Notes: generated from the letters alone by a model not told the origin. DNA of 47,069 nucleotides from Bacteroidales bacterium (GCA_022777485.1 JALFGC010000094.1:1-47069), one strand, 5' to 3'. Shown: positions 6,584-14,813, numbered from the stretch's first letter. Numbers and translations: made by a program.

Positions 6584-8239
6584 TTATATCGCGTCCACAA
6601 ATTTGACGAGGGCGTCGCGGTCTTCTTTGGGGAGGTTGTAGAATTGGACGGTGCTCTCGTAGGCGTCGGACTCGGTGGAGTAGCCATGCCAAAGGATCGC
6701 CTCTACGGCATTGCGGGCACGGGTGTCGTGGAGGCGTGCTGCATAGGTGTCGCCCGTGATTTTCTGGTGCAGTCCGCGTCCCCAGAGGGGTGTGGTGCGG
6801 CACCAGCCCGTGCGGATGTCGTTCTCCATGCAGAGTTTATGCTGCACCATGTCGGTGTAGGGCCAGATGGTCTGGTAGGGGTAGCGCGGCATATCGCTGT
6901 TGCGCGTGAAGAAGCGGTTGGGGTCTTGCAGTTGGTCGCTTCCCGTTGTCCACGAGGGACGGTGGCAGGCGGCGCAACCAATCTGATTGAACACCTCGCG
7001 TCCGCGTTGTACCACGGGGTCGTCGGCTCCACGAACGGCGGGCACGGCAAGTCCGCGGTGCCAAACCATGAAGTCGGCATACTCGTCATCGTTCATCTCC
7101 ACGGGCAGGTCTTTGGACGTGAGGTAGGCGTAGATGTTTGCCTGCACATCGTCGGTGAACCACTCTGCGTGCGTGTGCTCGGGGTCGATTTTCTCTATGT
7201 ACTCAGGGAAGCCTGCTTGCACATCGGGGTCGGTGGAAGCGATGGTGGCGTAGGTAGTACCCGCGAGGTCGAGGTAGTGGTAGCGTCGGTCGGAGCGCGT
7301 TACGTTGGTGATGTTCCAGATGGCATTTGCACCTGCGGCATCAAGCAGCGGTCCTCGTGTGAGGGCGTAGGTGAAGCGGCGGGCATAAGGTGTGCCATCG
7401 CCTTGCACCTTGTTGGTGTACCAGTTCTTATACACTCCTCCCTCCATCATGGCGCTGTTCCAGTGCTTGAGGTAGCCTTTCTGATAGGCGAGTTCCTCTC
7501 TTGCCCACTGTGCAATGATAGAGTCGTCGGGTATGGCATCGAGGAGCCCTGTGCCGTAGATGCCGATGGTGTTCTCCAGTTTGACCTCGTAGTCGCCGAG
7601 CGCGATACTTTCGTGTCCATAGACAGCGGTCTCGGGCATGGTAACGACCGGGTAGCGCAACTCAAAGGGTTCTCCATCGGGGAAGGTGAAGACATTGCCT
7701 GAGGCAGCGAAGGTGCTGACGGTGCGCCACTCCACGGTGATTTGCGACTCGTCGATAGGTGCTTTGAAGGGCGGCACGGCGTGCAACTGCGGCATACCCG
7801 CAGCCCATGTCTTGTAGGCTTCGGTGTTTGGGTCGTAGATGACGAGGAGTGTGCCGTTGCCTATCTCGTTGCTGTTGTACTTGCCTGCGGGAACGGACTT
7901 GCCATGTCCGTAGTTGGGGTGGCAGTGGATACAACTGGCGCGTACATAGACGGGACCGAGTCCGCCTCGGGTGCCGCCGGTGTTGGTCATGAACTGCTTC
8001 TCGAAGAGTGCTTCACCGCTCTTGAACTGCTCGGAGAAGTGCCCGTTGTCCACGGAGGCGGTGGGTTGCTCGTAGGCGTTGCTGGTGTTCAACTCGGTGG
8101 TGCCGAGCTCGCCGCCGGCGTAGTACCATGCGGGCATGGCAGCGGTCTCATCAGTAGGCTCTTCATCCGATGGAAGCGTGGGGTTGCAACCCACTAAAAT
8201 CGTTACCCCAATAAGTAGGGGAAGGTATGTCTTTTTCAT
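6584..8239 (-). CDS. Di-haem oxidoreductase lipoprotein (DHOR/DUF1111, putative peroxidase)
   Basis: A 551-residue protein. The N-terminus is a lipoprotein signal (lipobox LVGC). Two haem-binding CxxCH motifs are present: CIHCH (about residue 108) and CAACH (about 420), the latter after RGREVFNQIG. This matches the DHOR family, related to bacterial di-haem cytochrome c peroxidases and often called thiol oxidoreductase, with a usual length of 400-500 residues. It is anchored in the periplasm or at the outer membrane. It is the last gene of the operon porin, DUF4491, imelysin, DHOR. Imelysin plus a haem peroxidase-like partner resembles EfeO/EfeB, which suggests iron acquisition or redox handling. 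The substrate is not known from sequence. Confidence 0.85.
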   Translation of the reverse strand: MKKTYLPLLIGVTILVGCNPTLPSDEEPTDETAAMPAWYYAGGELGTTELNTSNAYEQPTASVDNGHFSEQFKSGEALFEKQFMTNTGGTRGGLGPVYVRASCIHCHPNYGHGKSVPAGKYNSNEIGNGTLLVIYDPNTEAYKTWAAGMPQLHAVPPFKAPIDESQITVEWRTVSTFAASGNVFTFPDGEPFELRYPVVTMPETAVYGHESIALGDYEVKLENTIGIYGTGLLDAIPDDSIIAQWAREELAYQKGYLKHWNSAMMEGGVYKNWYTNKVQGDGTPYARRFTYALTRGPLLDAAGANAIWNITNVTRSDRRYHYLDLAGTTYATIASTDPDVQAGFPEYIEKIDPEHTHAEWFTDDVQANIYAYLTSKDLPVEMNDDEYADFMVWHRGLAVPAVRGADDPVVQRGREVFNQIGCAACHRPSWTTGSDQLQDPNRFFTRNSDMPRYPYQTIWPYTDMVQHKLCMENDIRTGWCRTTPLWGRGLHQKITGDTYAARLHDTRARNAVEAILWHGYSTESDAYESTVQFYNLPKEDRDALVKFVDAI

Positions 8240-8266
8240 AATGGTGTTGTTTTATCAGTGGTTCAT

Positions 8267-8381
8267 GGAGGTGCGGTCTCCCGACCGCGCCATAGTAATC
8301 TTTGGTTAGTGTTCAGAGGTGCCTTGTTCGCTCTTTTTGGTGCGGCTCCCGCAAACGGGATAAACTTCCGACCGCACCTCC
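8267..8381. repeat. 115-bp element with perfect 12-bp terminal inverted repeats (family G)
   Basis: The ends are ggaggtgcggtc (8267-8278) and gaccgcacctcc (8370-8381), exact reverse complements. Inside are a second CCGACCGC and the block ctcccgcaaacgggataaac. Parts recur at 15913-15927 (ggaggtgcggtctcc) and at 16805-16852 (cgggataaactt, accgcacctcctt), so this is a dispersed MITE-like family. It lies between the imelysin and di-haem genes without breaking the operon. Confidence 0.8.
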
Positions 8382-8401
8382 TTGTCGTGTCTCAGCCTCT
8401 A

Positions 8402-8436
8402 TCTCTCCCCCTTGTAGGGGGAGTCGGAGGGGGTCC
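8402..8436. repeat. Family F hairpin element touching the imelysin stop codon
   Basis: ctcccccttgtagggggag is followed by tcggagggggtcct. It ends one base before the stop codon of the imelysin gene (TAG on the minus strand, 8440-8438). The 3' part is nearly identical to the copy inside the TonB receptor gene. Confidence 0.8.
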
Positions 8437-8437
8437 T

Positions 8438-9616
8438 CTATCTGCTTAGGGCGGCGTTTACTTCGGTTAGAATGTCGACGAGGTCGGTGCCTACTACTTT
8501 TACGGCATTCTGTGCTTCGCCGGACTTCGCGCTCTGCGCAAAGGGCTCGGGTATTTGGGCGATAGCCTGCAAGGCTTCTTCGATGGCTACTCGGCAACGG
8601 GCATCGAGGTCTTTGTCGAGGGTAGCGATATACGCGCTGACGCTGGCGTCGCCCGCTTGGCTGCCACAGTAGGCATTGCGGATGGAGCGGATGTTATCTT
8701 GGAAGTCCTCAATGGAGTTGAGTGAGTAGGGGCTCTCGATGTAGTTGCGGTCTTCGTCGGAGGTGGCGTTGGCAGGGCGTCCAATCTTGGTGTTACCTAC
8801 CTCGTCGGCAATGTCGATACAGCCTTGCATCAACTCCTCAGCCGCCTCTTGGTAGGTGGCATAGACGCCGCCGGTAGCGACTTTCATATAGGAGCCGTAG
8901 CCTTTGGTGAAGTCGTTGTAATCGATTTCGGCTTCTTCGAGTATGGTCTGCTTCTCGGCACTGATGTTATCGATGCCAGCCCACGAGGCTTCGAGTGCGA
9001 CAGTCTGGTTGCGCAGGTCTTCTGCTACCGCCACGAGATAGACCATCTCTGCGCGGGTGTAGTTGAGTGCGTGGAGGCGGACATTGCTCTTGTCGGCGTT
9101 GTCGGAAGCATAGAGCATGTATTCTACGGCGTGGAATCCGAGCAGTCCGTAGCCTAACTTATCGCCCACATAATCCGCGCCTTGCTCCTCTATTTGCGCC
9201 ATCTGTGTGGCGTTGCCGAGCATAGCGTCCATGCCGTCTTTATCCAGGGGCCATGAGTCGATGTGCGGGTCGATGTTGTGGTTCGCTGCTGGACCGAAGA
9301 GGAACGCTTCGCTCAACTCCCAGTATTTGCGTGCTTTCTCCCACTCGTCGGCTGCGGCTTTCACGTCCGCGTCGGTGAGTGTGCCTGCGTCGAAATGCGC
9401 CATCATCACCTCGCATTGGCTGTATAATGCGGTAGTGGCATCCGCGAGTGCGCTATATGTGGGGATGACGGTGCCGTCCACATACGCCGCCATCGCGGCT
9501 TTCAAAGCGGTCTCTTTGGGGGACTCTACGTCCTCACCGCCGTTGTTGGTCGTTTGACAACCTACCAGCGCCGCACCCGTTAGGCACAACGCTACCAAAA
9601 GTTTTGTTTGCTTCAT
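8438..9616 (-). CDS. Imelysin family lipoprotein (M75/IrpA/EfeO-like), iron uptake
   Basis: A 392-residue lipoprotein (signal with lipobox LVGC, Cys20). The helical imelysin fold contains the signature GFHAVEYMLY (GxHxxE, about residues 160-169), the conserved probable metal site of imelysin-like proteins. Despite the name, family members are generally linked to iron uptake rather than proteolysis. The sequence after the lipobox is acidic and low-complexity. It follows DUF4491 and precedes the di-haem oxidoreductase by about 200 nt, a space filled by two repeat elements. Together with the di-haem protein and an outer-membrane porin it probably forms an envelope system for iron. Regulation would be from the shared promoter at 11650-11680. 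Confidence 0.87.
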   Translation of the reverse strand: MKQTKLLVALCLTGAALVGCQTTNNGGEDVESPKETALKAAMAAYVDGTVIPTYSALADATTALYSQCEVMMAHFDAGTLTDADVKAAADEWEKARKYWELSEAFLFGPAANHNIDPHIDSWPLDKDGMDAMLGNATQMAQIEEQGADYVGDKLGYGLLGFHAVEYMLYASDNADKSNVRLHALNYTRAEMVYLVAVAEDLRNQTVALEASWAGIDNISAEKQTILEEAEIDYNDFTKGYGSYMKVATGGVYATYQEAAEELMQGCIDIADEVGNTKIGRPANATSDEDRNYIESPYSLNSIEDFQDNIRSIRNAYCGSQAGDASVSAYIATLDKDLDARCRVAIEEALQAIAQIPEPFAQSAKSGEAQNAVKVVGTDLVDILTEVNAALSR

Positions 9617-9648
9617 ACTTATTATATGTTTTAAGGGTTTTAATGATA

Positions 9649-9948
9649 TTAATGGTTTGAACTTTCTTCTTTGTTAGGGTTCTTGGGAAACCATCCTTTC
9701 TCTACGCGCTTCTTCTGCTCGAAGAGTTCCAGTATCGACCAGAAGCAGGAGAAGGCGATTACGCCGAGGAGGGTGGAGAGGTGGTCGTCGGGTATGAGCA
9801 AGGAGGCTGTCAGGAAACCTGCTCCGCAGAGGGCGAACACCCACCAGCAGCCTGTGCCGAAGTGGTATTCCGCCTTGATAACAATGGGGTGGAAGAGCCC
9901 TATGCAGGCGAAGACCGCCATGCCTAACACGATGCCTGACCAGTTCAT
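9649..9948 (-). CDS. DUF4491 family small membrane protein
   Basis: A 99-residue protein with about three hydrophobic helices (GIVLGMAVFACIGLFHPIVI, then WWVFALCGAGFLTASLLI, then LLGVIAFSCFWSILELF) and a charged C-terminus (EQKKRVEKGWFPKNP). From memory this is the DUF4491 family of Bacteroidetes, whose function is unknown. The start codon overlaps the stop of the porin gene by 4 nt (ATGA, 9948-9945), indicating translational coupling. The imelysin gene begins 32 nt downstream. The conserved-looking placement suggests an accessory part of the same envelope system. Confidence 0.75.
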   Translation of the reverse strand: MNWSGIVLGMAVFACIGLFHPIVIKAEYHFGTGCWWVFALCGAGFLTASLLIPDDHLSTLLGVIAFSCFWSILELFEQKKRVEKGWFPKNPNKEESSNH

Positions 9949-11621
9949 AAGATAAAGAATCCGCAGTAGTTGATGGATAAAGCCACGTAGGGCTCGTTGT
10001 TGTAGCGCGTGGCGGAATAGGGGTTCTGGTGGAGAATGCCGTAGCCGAACTCGCCCTTGATAACCACCTCGGGCAGGGGCATGTAGTTGAGTCCGCAGGA
10101 GACTTTATGCCGCCCTGTCCAATAGTTCTTCGTGCCCTCTATGCGTGCCTGTGCGTCGTAGGTGTCGTAGCGGGCGAAGAGGTAGAGCGACTGTCGGCTG
10201 TCGCGCAACTTAGGGATGGGATGGAAGATGTTGTATCCTATCTCCGCGCCGACGGAATAGGCGTCGCTCGCTACGTTCTCACGCTTGGAGATACTGGTTT
10301 TGCTCATCGACTTGTTGTAGGCGGAGATGAGTGCTGCATCGCTCAGATGCCCGTAGGTGGCGGAGCCGCGGAAGATGAGGCCGTGCCCCGTGTAGTTCCA
10401 ATCGAAGGCGACGAGCGAGACCAAGCCCTTCACGCCTGCGTACTTGCTGTTGGTGGTCGGGCTGAGGTTATTGCGGAAGGAAGTCCCCGCGTAGCCGCTC
10501 AGGGAGAGGCGCAAATCGCCTCGGTCGGCGGAGGGGCTTCGCCTTTCCACAGAAGCGTCTTCGCCATTAAAGACCATTAAAGAATCATTAAGAGAGGGCT
10601 CCATTTTTTGATATGTACTTTTAACAGGCTTTAATGGAGGACGCCGCGATGAAGTCTTTCGCGGCGAGCGGTCGGCAAGCGGGTAGAAATCAAGTCGCGC
10701 CAAGCCGGCGTAGCAGTTGGCTAACTTGAACTCGTATGCCGAGGCAGAGCCGCCTTGTATCCAGTTCTGCTTGCTGAAGAGGGTGCTCTCGAGTCCGGGG
10801 AGGAACTGTGCGGTGTAGCCGAGCCAGCGGTAGCGGCCATGGAACTGCACACCAATGTCGTGCCATGTGCAGGGGAGGATGGTGTTGTCGCCCTCGGGAC
10901 GATAGACGCCGAAGAACTGATTGGGCTCGTGGTGAGCATTGGTGCCGCCTAAGGGGACGATAATCATACCCATGCGCAGGTTGGCGTAGGGATTGAAGGA
11001 TTTCTGTATCCAGAACTGCTCCAGCGCCACTTCGCCGCCGCGCTCCACCTCGGTCTCATACTCGCCGCCTTCTTCCTCCTCTATCTCCACCGCCACTTCC
11101 GTGCCGCCGTGCTCGAACTCAATCTCGCTGCCCATGCTCCAGCCCTTGCCGAAGTCGTAGCCTAAATAGATGACTACATGCGGGATGTCGAACTCGCCGT
11201 ATTGGTCGTTCACATAGTTCTCCGGCGAGGTGTAGCGCAGGTAGTTATTTGAGTAGAAGCAGCGTTTCATCGTTGCCTCGCCATAGCCACCAATGGTGAG
11301 CCTCCCCTTTTTGGGGGATGGCTCGGGCACCTCCGCCTGCACGGTAACCAAGTGCTTTCGCGCCTGCTTCTTGGCTGTTTGCATGGAGGTACTGTCTATG
11401 GTGGTCGGGCTTTCTATGGGGCGGCTCGGATACGGCATCTCCGTGTTGGTCGAATCAATACGTAAACTATCAGCGGGCGCAAGCACCCGCGTGCTTGCGC
11501 CACTGACGCCATCCACCGCCTGCGCCGAGGCTGTCGCAAATTCCAAACACACAACCATACAATAAAGAATAATAGCACTTCGTCTCGATGCCACGGGGCT
11601 TGATAGATGGACTTTTTTCAT
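9945..11621 (-). CDS. Porin-like outer-membrane beta-barrel protein, first gene of the imelysin operon
   Basis: A 558-residue protein. I chose the ATG at 11621 (MKKVHLSSP, then a signal peptide ending TASAQA) over an in-frame start at 11705, because the promoter -7 box (11650-11657) would lie within the longer version. Residues about 90-550 alternate polar and hydrophobic strands (LTIGGYGEATMKR, DIPHVVIYLGYDFGKGWSMG, FWIQKSFNPYANLRMGMIIV) and end with aromatic residues (INYCGFFIL), as in phosphate-selective-porin-like barrels. An acidic segment (VEIEEEEGGEYETEVE) looks like a loop. Residues about 329-353 are encoded by an inserted repeat. The transported solute is unknown; operon context suggests iron. 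Confidence 0.72.
   Translation of the reverse strand: MKKVHLSSPVASRRSAIILYCMVVCLEFATASAQAVDGVSGASTRVLAPADSLRIDSTNTEMPYPSRPIESPTTIDSTSMQTAKKQARKHLVTVQAEVPEPSPKKGRLTIGGYGEATMKRCFYSNNYLRYTSPENYVNDQYGEFDIPHVVIYLGYDFGKGWSMGSEIEFEHGGTEVAVEIEEEEGGEYETEVERGGEVALEQFWIQKSFNPYANLRMGMIIVPLGGTNAHHEPNQFFGVYRPEGDNTILPCTWHDIGVQFHGRYRWLGYTAQFLPGLESTLFSKQNWIQGGSASAYEFKLANCYAGLARLDFYPLADRSPRKTSSRRPPLKPVKSTYQKMEPSLNDSLMVFNGEDASVERRSPSADRGDLRLSLSGYAGTSFRNNLSPTTNSKYAGVKGLVSLVAFDWNYTGHGLIFRGSATYGHLSDAALISAYNKSMSKTSISKRENVASDAYSVGAEIGYNIFHPIPKLRDSRQSLYLFARYDTYDAQARIEGTKNYWTGRHKVSCGLNYMPLPEVVIKGEFGYGILHQNPYSATRYNNEPYVALSINYCGFFIL
10564..10637. repeat. Family C word-palindrome inserted in frame in the porin gene
   Basis: Perfect 9-bp ends CCATTAAAG (10564-10572) and CTTTAATGG (10629-10637) enclose further ATTAAAG and TTAAC words. 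The same vocabulary fills the non-coding stretch at 24310-24470. The insert is AT-rich in a GC-rich gene and adds about 25 residues (around KSTYQKMEPSLNDSLMVF) in what is probably a loop. Confidence 0.72.
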
Positions 11622-11649
11622 ACAATAAACTAACTTTACAAAAACAGTG

Positions 11650-11680
11650 CAAAAGTACTGCTTTTTCGCAGCGCATGCAA
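11650..11680 (-). promoter_or_regulatory. Promoter of the porin-imelysin operon
   Basis: Minus-strand TTG (11680-11678), 20 nt, then TAcTTTTG (11657-11650). Transcription would start near 11643, about 22 nt before the chosen ATG at 11621. The hairpin ctgctttttcgcag lies within the spacer. Confidence 0.8.
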
Positions 11681-11740
11681 TCCCCAAAAATAGCCAAAAT
11701 AACACGGAGGCTATACCTAAAAATAGGGAGGGGAGGGGGT

Positions 11741-11814
11741 AATTATGAATTATGAATTATGAGGGCGTATGTGCTGAGGTTAATGCTTCGATAATACCCA
11801 TAATTCATTATTAT
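11741..11814. repeat. Family B word-palindrome between divergent promoters
   Basis: aattatg words repeat on the left (three copies, then agggcgtatg) and reverse-complement words (cataattcattattat) follow on the right. The block aattatgagggcgtatg (11755-11771) recurs exactly at 14826-14842. The element separates the porin and GH13 promoters. Confidence 0.8.
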
Positions 11815-11815
11815 A

Positions 11816-11847
11816 TTTGCGTAGGTCAAATCTTTTTTGTACTTTTG
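11816..11847 (+). promoter_or_regulatory. Promoter of the MalS-like gene
   Basis: TTTG (11816-11819), 20 nt, then TAcTTTTG (11840-11847). Transcription would start near 11854, about 21 nt before the ATG at 11875. Confidence 0.8.
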
Positions 11848-11874
11848 CAGCGCAAATAACAAAAACACTATACC

Positions 11875-13566
11875 ATGAAAACACGGATTTCTCTCTTCTT
11901 GCTGCTTTGCGGCTGCGCGTTACTGCATGCGCAAGCGCCCTCTGCCGACACTTTCGACTGGCGGCGGGCGAATGTCTATTTCGTCATTACCGACCGTTTC
12001 TGCAACGGAGACCCGACCAACGACCAACAGTATGGTCGCCAAAATGACTATGGTTCGGAGCGTCTGAATGCCGCCACCTTCCACGGCGGGGATATAGCGG
12101 GGCTACTGCAGAAAGCGCAGGAGGGCTATTTCCAAGCCCTGGGTGTGGATGTGCTATGGATGACCGATGTGTATGAGCAGATACACGGTTGGATGTCGGG
12201 TAGTGGCGATATCAACGACTTCCCCCACTACGGCTATCACGGCTATTACCCTTTGGACTACACGCAGATGGACAAGAACTACGGCACTATCGCTGAACTG
12301 CATGCGCTCATCGACTGCTTGCACGCGCAGGGAATTCGCGTGATGCTCGGCGCCAACCTGAACGACCCCGGCTACCCCACCCTGCTGGATGCTCAACAGT
12401 TCGGCTTCGCGGAGGGGAGAGCGACCGCTGACCATGACCCGCAGTGGCGCTACAGCGCGTGGGCAAAAGACATGGCGGACTGGAACGAATGGTGGACGCG
12501 CGACTGGCTGCGCATGAGCGACGAAGGATGGGACGAGAGCGACCCGCTGACCTGCACGCTCTTCGGGCTACCCGACTTCAAGACCGAGAAGACCGAGCCC
12601 GTGAAGATACCCGCCTTCCTCAAGAAGAAATGGAAAGCGGAGAAGCACAAGAACGATGCATGGGTGAACCCCTGCTCGGTGCCGTTGCGCAAAGACCATG
12701 CGTGGGCGCCGGCGGACTATGTGGTGGCATGGATAGCCGCATGGGTGGAGGAGTTCGGCATCGACGGCTTCCGCTGCGACATCGTGGATTATGTGCATAC
12801 CTACCGCTGGAAGCAGTTGAGCGACGCCTGCAATGCCGCCCTCGCCCGTTGGCGTGCGGCGCACCCCGACGACCCCGCAGCGCAGTGGAAAGACCCCATT
12901 TACCTGACGGGCGACAAGGACTTCGCCGACATACGCTACCTGCCCCGTTATGCTGAGGCGGGCTTTAGCAGTATGGTTAATTTCTACTTTCCCAAGCACG
13001 GGGATATGGACCAGATAACATATATGTGGCAAGCGTATGCCGACAGCCTGCATGCACATGCCGACTGGGGACCGTTCTCCTACCTAAACAACTCCTACCA
13101 CCGCGAGTTGGACACGCTGCGACGCTACGAATGTGCTACGAGTCTGTTGCTCGCCCCGGGCACCATACAACTATTCTACGGTGACGAGACGGCGCGGGGT
13201 CTAAGCGATGCGCGATACAATGTGGATAGCGACCAAGCCTTCCGCTCGGACATGAATTGGCAGACGATAGACTCGGCGCTACTCGCTCACTACCAACGTC
13301 TCGGCAGGATTCGTCAGGCGCACCCTGCGATAGGCGGCGGCAGGCAGACCACGCTCGATCCGCATACCTGCGCCCGCGTACTGGACGGCGACACGGTGGT
13401 TATCAGCGTGGCGTCCATACCCGACCGCGCCATCCCCGTGGCACCTTTCTTCCGCGAGGGCGACACGCTGACCGAGTGCTACACAGGGCAGCAGACAACG
13501 GTGCAGAACGGCGTTGTGCACCTACCGGATTATATGCACGGGGTGGCGGTGCTTGTGAAATTATGA
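11875..13566 (+). CDS. MalS-like GH13 protein with most catalytic residues lost
   Basis: A 563-residue secreted protein (signal 1-19) that aligns along its length with periplasmic alpha-amylase MalS (blocks VYFVITDRFCNGD, TFHGGDIAGL, EQIHGW, DFPHYGYHGYYPLD, RSDMNWQ, HPAIGGGRQTTL). The expected nucleophile is kept (GFRCD, D302). The acid/base Glu of the TGE motif is Asp (LTGD347). The HD pair of the third site is Ser-Tyr (S407 Y408). In the conserved DxVxNH block the Asp is Gly159 and the His is Asp164. The fold is therefore GH13 but normal retaining hydrolysis is unlikely; it may bind glycan or do different chemistry. The stop codon lies within a repeat. Its own promoter is at 11816-11847. 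Confidence 0.82.
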   Translation: MKTRISLFLLLCGCALLHAQAPSADTFDWRRANVYFVITDRFCNGDPTNDQQYGRQNDYGSERLNAATFHGGDIAGLLQKAQEGYFQALGVDVLWMTDVYEQIHGWMSGSGDINDFPHYGYHGYYPLDYTQMDKNYGTIAELHALIDCLHAQGIRVMLGANLNDPGYPTLLDAQQFGFAEGRATADHDPQWRYSAWAKDMADWNEWWTRDWLRMSDEGWDESDPLTCTLFGLPDFKTEKTEPVKIPAFLKKKWKAEKHKNDAWVNPCSVPLRKDHAWAPADYVVAWIAAWVEEFGIDGFRCDIVDYVHTYRWKQLSDACNAALARWRAAHPDDPAAQWKDPIYLTGDKDFADIRYLPRYAEAGFSSMVNFYFPKHGDMDQITYMWQAYADSLHAHADWGPFSYLNNSYHRELDTLRRYECATSLLLAPGTIQLFYGDETARGLSDARYNVDSDQAFRSDMNWQTIDSALLAHYQRLGRIRQAHPAIGGGRQTTLDPHTCARVLDGDTVVISVASIPDRAIPVAPFFREGDTLTECYTGQQTTVQNGVVHLPDYMHGVAVLVKL

Positions 13567-13687
13567 ATTATGAAAAAATCGTTCGAAGCGTAGCGAAGAT
13601 AAGAATTATGAGCACCCGTGCTAATTATGAATTATGAGAGCATACGCTCTGAGGTTTGGGAATTATGAGCGTGTTAATTATTAATTG
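13559..13687. repeat. Family B words after the MalS-like gene
   Basis: Repeated aattatga words alternate with small hairpins (gagcacccgtgct, gagagcatacgctct). The first word provides the TGA stop (13564-13566) of the MalS-like gene. The cluster continues to about 14 nt before the putative sigma-factor promoter box. Confidence 0.82.
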
Positions 13688-13747
13688 CAAAAAAGGTTGT
13701 AGTTTTTTCATACTCTTGTGCGTCTAATAGGGAAAAACAATTTACAA

Positions 13748-14239
13748 ATGCAGTCGCAAGACAGGAATAGTAGTTTAGAATCGGCTTTCGAGCAGTTAGT
13801 TCGGAAGCACAAGAGCAGTATCTATAGCGTGTGCTACCTCTTCTCGAACAACACGGACGAGGTGGCAGACCTATTCCAAGAGATACTGATTAACCTGTGG
13901 AAAGGATTTCCCAAGTTTCGTAATGAGTGTCAGCTGGAGACGTGGATTTACCGCGTGAGCATGAACACCTGTATCTCTGCCGACCGCAAGAAGAAGCGGC
14001 AGTCACAGCAGGTGGAGTTGTCCATCGACAGCAGGCTCTTTGAGCGGCAGGATAGCGAGAGCCGGCAGGTGAAGGTGCTGTATGACCGTATCCATCGGCT
14101 CAACCTGCTTGACAGAGCCATCGTGCTGCTGTGGCTGGAGAACCTGCCCTATGAAGAGATAGGGCAGATAGTGGGACTGAGTGCGAAGAACATTTCCGTC
14201 CGACTGGTACGTATTCGTGAACAATTAAAAAAAGCCTAA
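13748..14239 (+). CDS. ECF-type RNA polymerase sigma factor
   Basis: A 163-residue protein from the ATG at 13748. An upstream GTG at 13718 is in frame but overlaps a possible -7 box (TActcTTG, 13711-13718). Region 2 is at about residues 13-80 (DEVADLFQEILINLWKGF, ETWIYRVSMNTCIS) and region 4 at about 105-160 (YEEIGQIVGLSAKNISVRL, a helix-turn-helix). The region between is short, as in ECF factors. It is followed after 4 nt by a small membrane protein, a layout usual for a sigma factor and its membrane-bound regulator. Target promoters cannot be read from this window. Confidence 0.88.
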   Translation: MQSQDRNSSLESAFEQLVRKHKSSIYSVCYLFSNNTDEVADLFQEILINLWKGFPKFRNECQLETWIYRVSMNTCISADRKKKRQSQQVELSIDSRLFERQDSESRQVKVLYDRIHRLNLLDRAIVLLWLENLPYEEIGQIVGLSAKNISVRLVRIREQLKKA

Positions 14240-14243
14240 GACT

Positions 14244-14813
14244 ATGGATGCATTATTAGAGATGAAAGAGCAACTGCAAGTGCTCAAAGCCAAATTAGAC
14301 GAACAAGAGATTATCAACGACCAACTGCTGCGGCATGTTACCCAACAGCGTATGCGGCGTATCAACCGCAATGTGTGGCAACAAGGTTTCTGCTGTTTGT
14401 TTGTGGTAACATTCGGCAACTATGTGTTCCGCTCCATGCACTGCTCGTGGTACTTTGTGGCAGGCACATGCCTGCTGATGTTAGTCTCTTTCCTTGCCAC
14501 GCTGCTACCACATCGTTGGGTAAGCGAGGAGGACATCAACACGGGCGACCTGCTGACGGTAGCCAAGCAGGTGAAGCGTCTGCGCAAGTGGTACAAAGAC
14601 TGGTACTATGTGGGCATACCGCTGGTGGTGCTGTGGCTGATATGGCTTGGTGTAGAGTTATACTTCGCTTTCAACCGCGATTTGACCATGCTCCTCACCA
14701 CCATCATTGGTGCCCTCGTCGGCGGTACTATCGGTGGTATCATTGGACACCGTATGAATAAACGTCTCATCCACGAGATGGACGACCTGATAGAGGAGAT
14801 AGAGAAGGAGTAA
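14244..14813 (+). CDS. Four-helix membrane protein coupled to the sigma factor (possible anti-sigma)
   Basis: A 189-residue protein. The N-terminus (1-38) is a charged coiled coil (LLEMKEQLQVLKAKLDEQE). Then come two pairs of transmembrane helices (about 48-62 and 68-88, then 122-140 and 147-165) separated by a cytoplasmic-looking segment with KQVKRLRKWYKDW. The C-terminus is acidic (MDDLIEEIEKE). I do not recognise the family. Its position 4 nt after an ECF sigma gene, and the cytosolic coiled coil, suggest control of the sigma factor, but no zinc anti-sigma motif or FecR domain is visible. Confidence 0.7.
   Translation: MDALLEMKEQLQVLKAKLDEQEIINDQLLRHVTQQRMRRINRNVWQQGFCCLFVVTFGNYVFRSMHCSWYFVAGTCLLMLVSFLATLLPHRWVSEEDINTGDLLTVAKQVKRLRKWYKDWYYVGIPLVVLWLIWLGVELYFAFNRDLTMLLTTIIGALVGGTIGGIIGHRMNKRLIHEMDDLIEEIEKE

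Noticed and set aside
6644..7702. 352-residue forward frame opposite the di-haem gene
   Set aside because: It is antisense to two CxxCH motifs and a lipobox; no start signals or family features, only high GC at third positions keeping it open.
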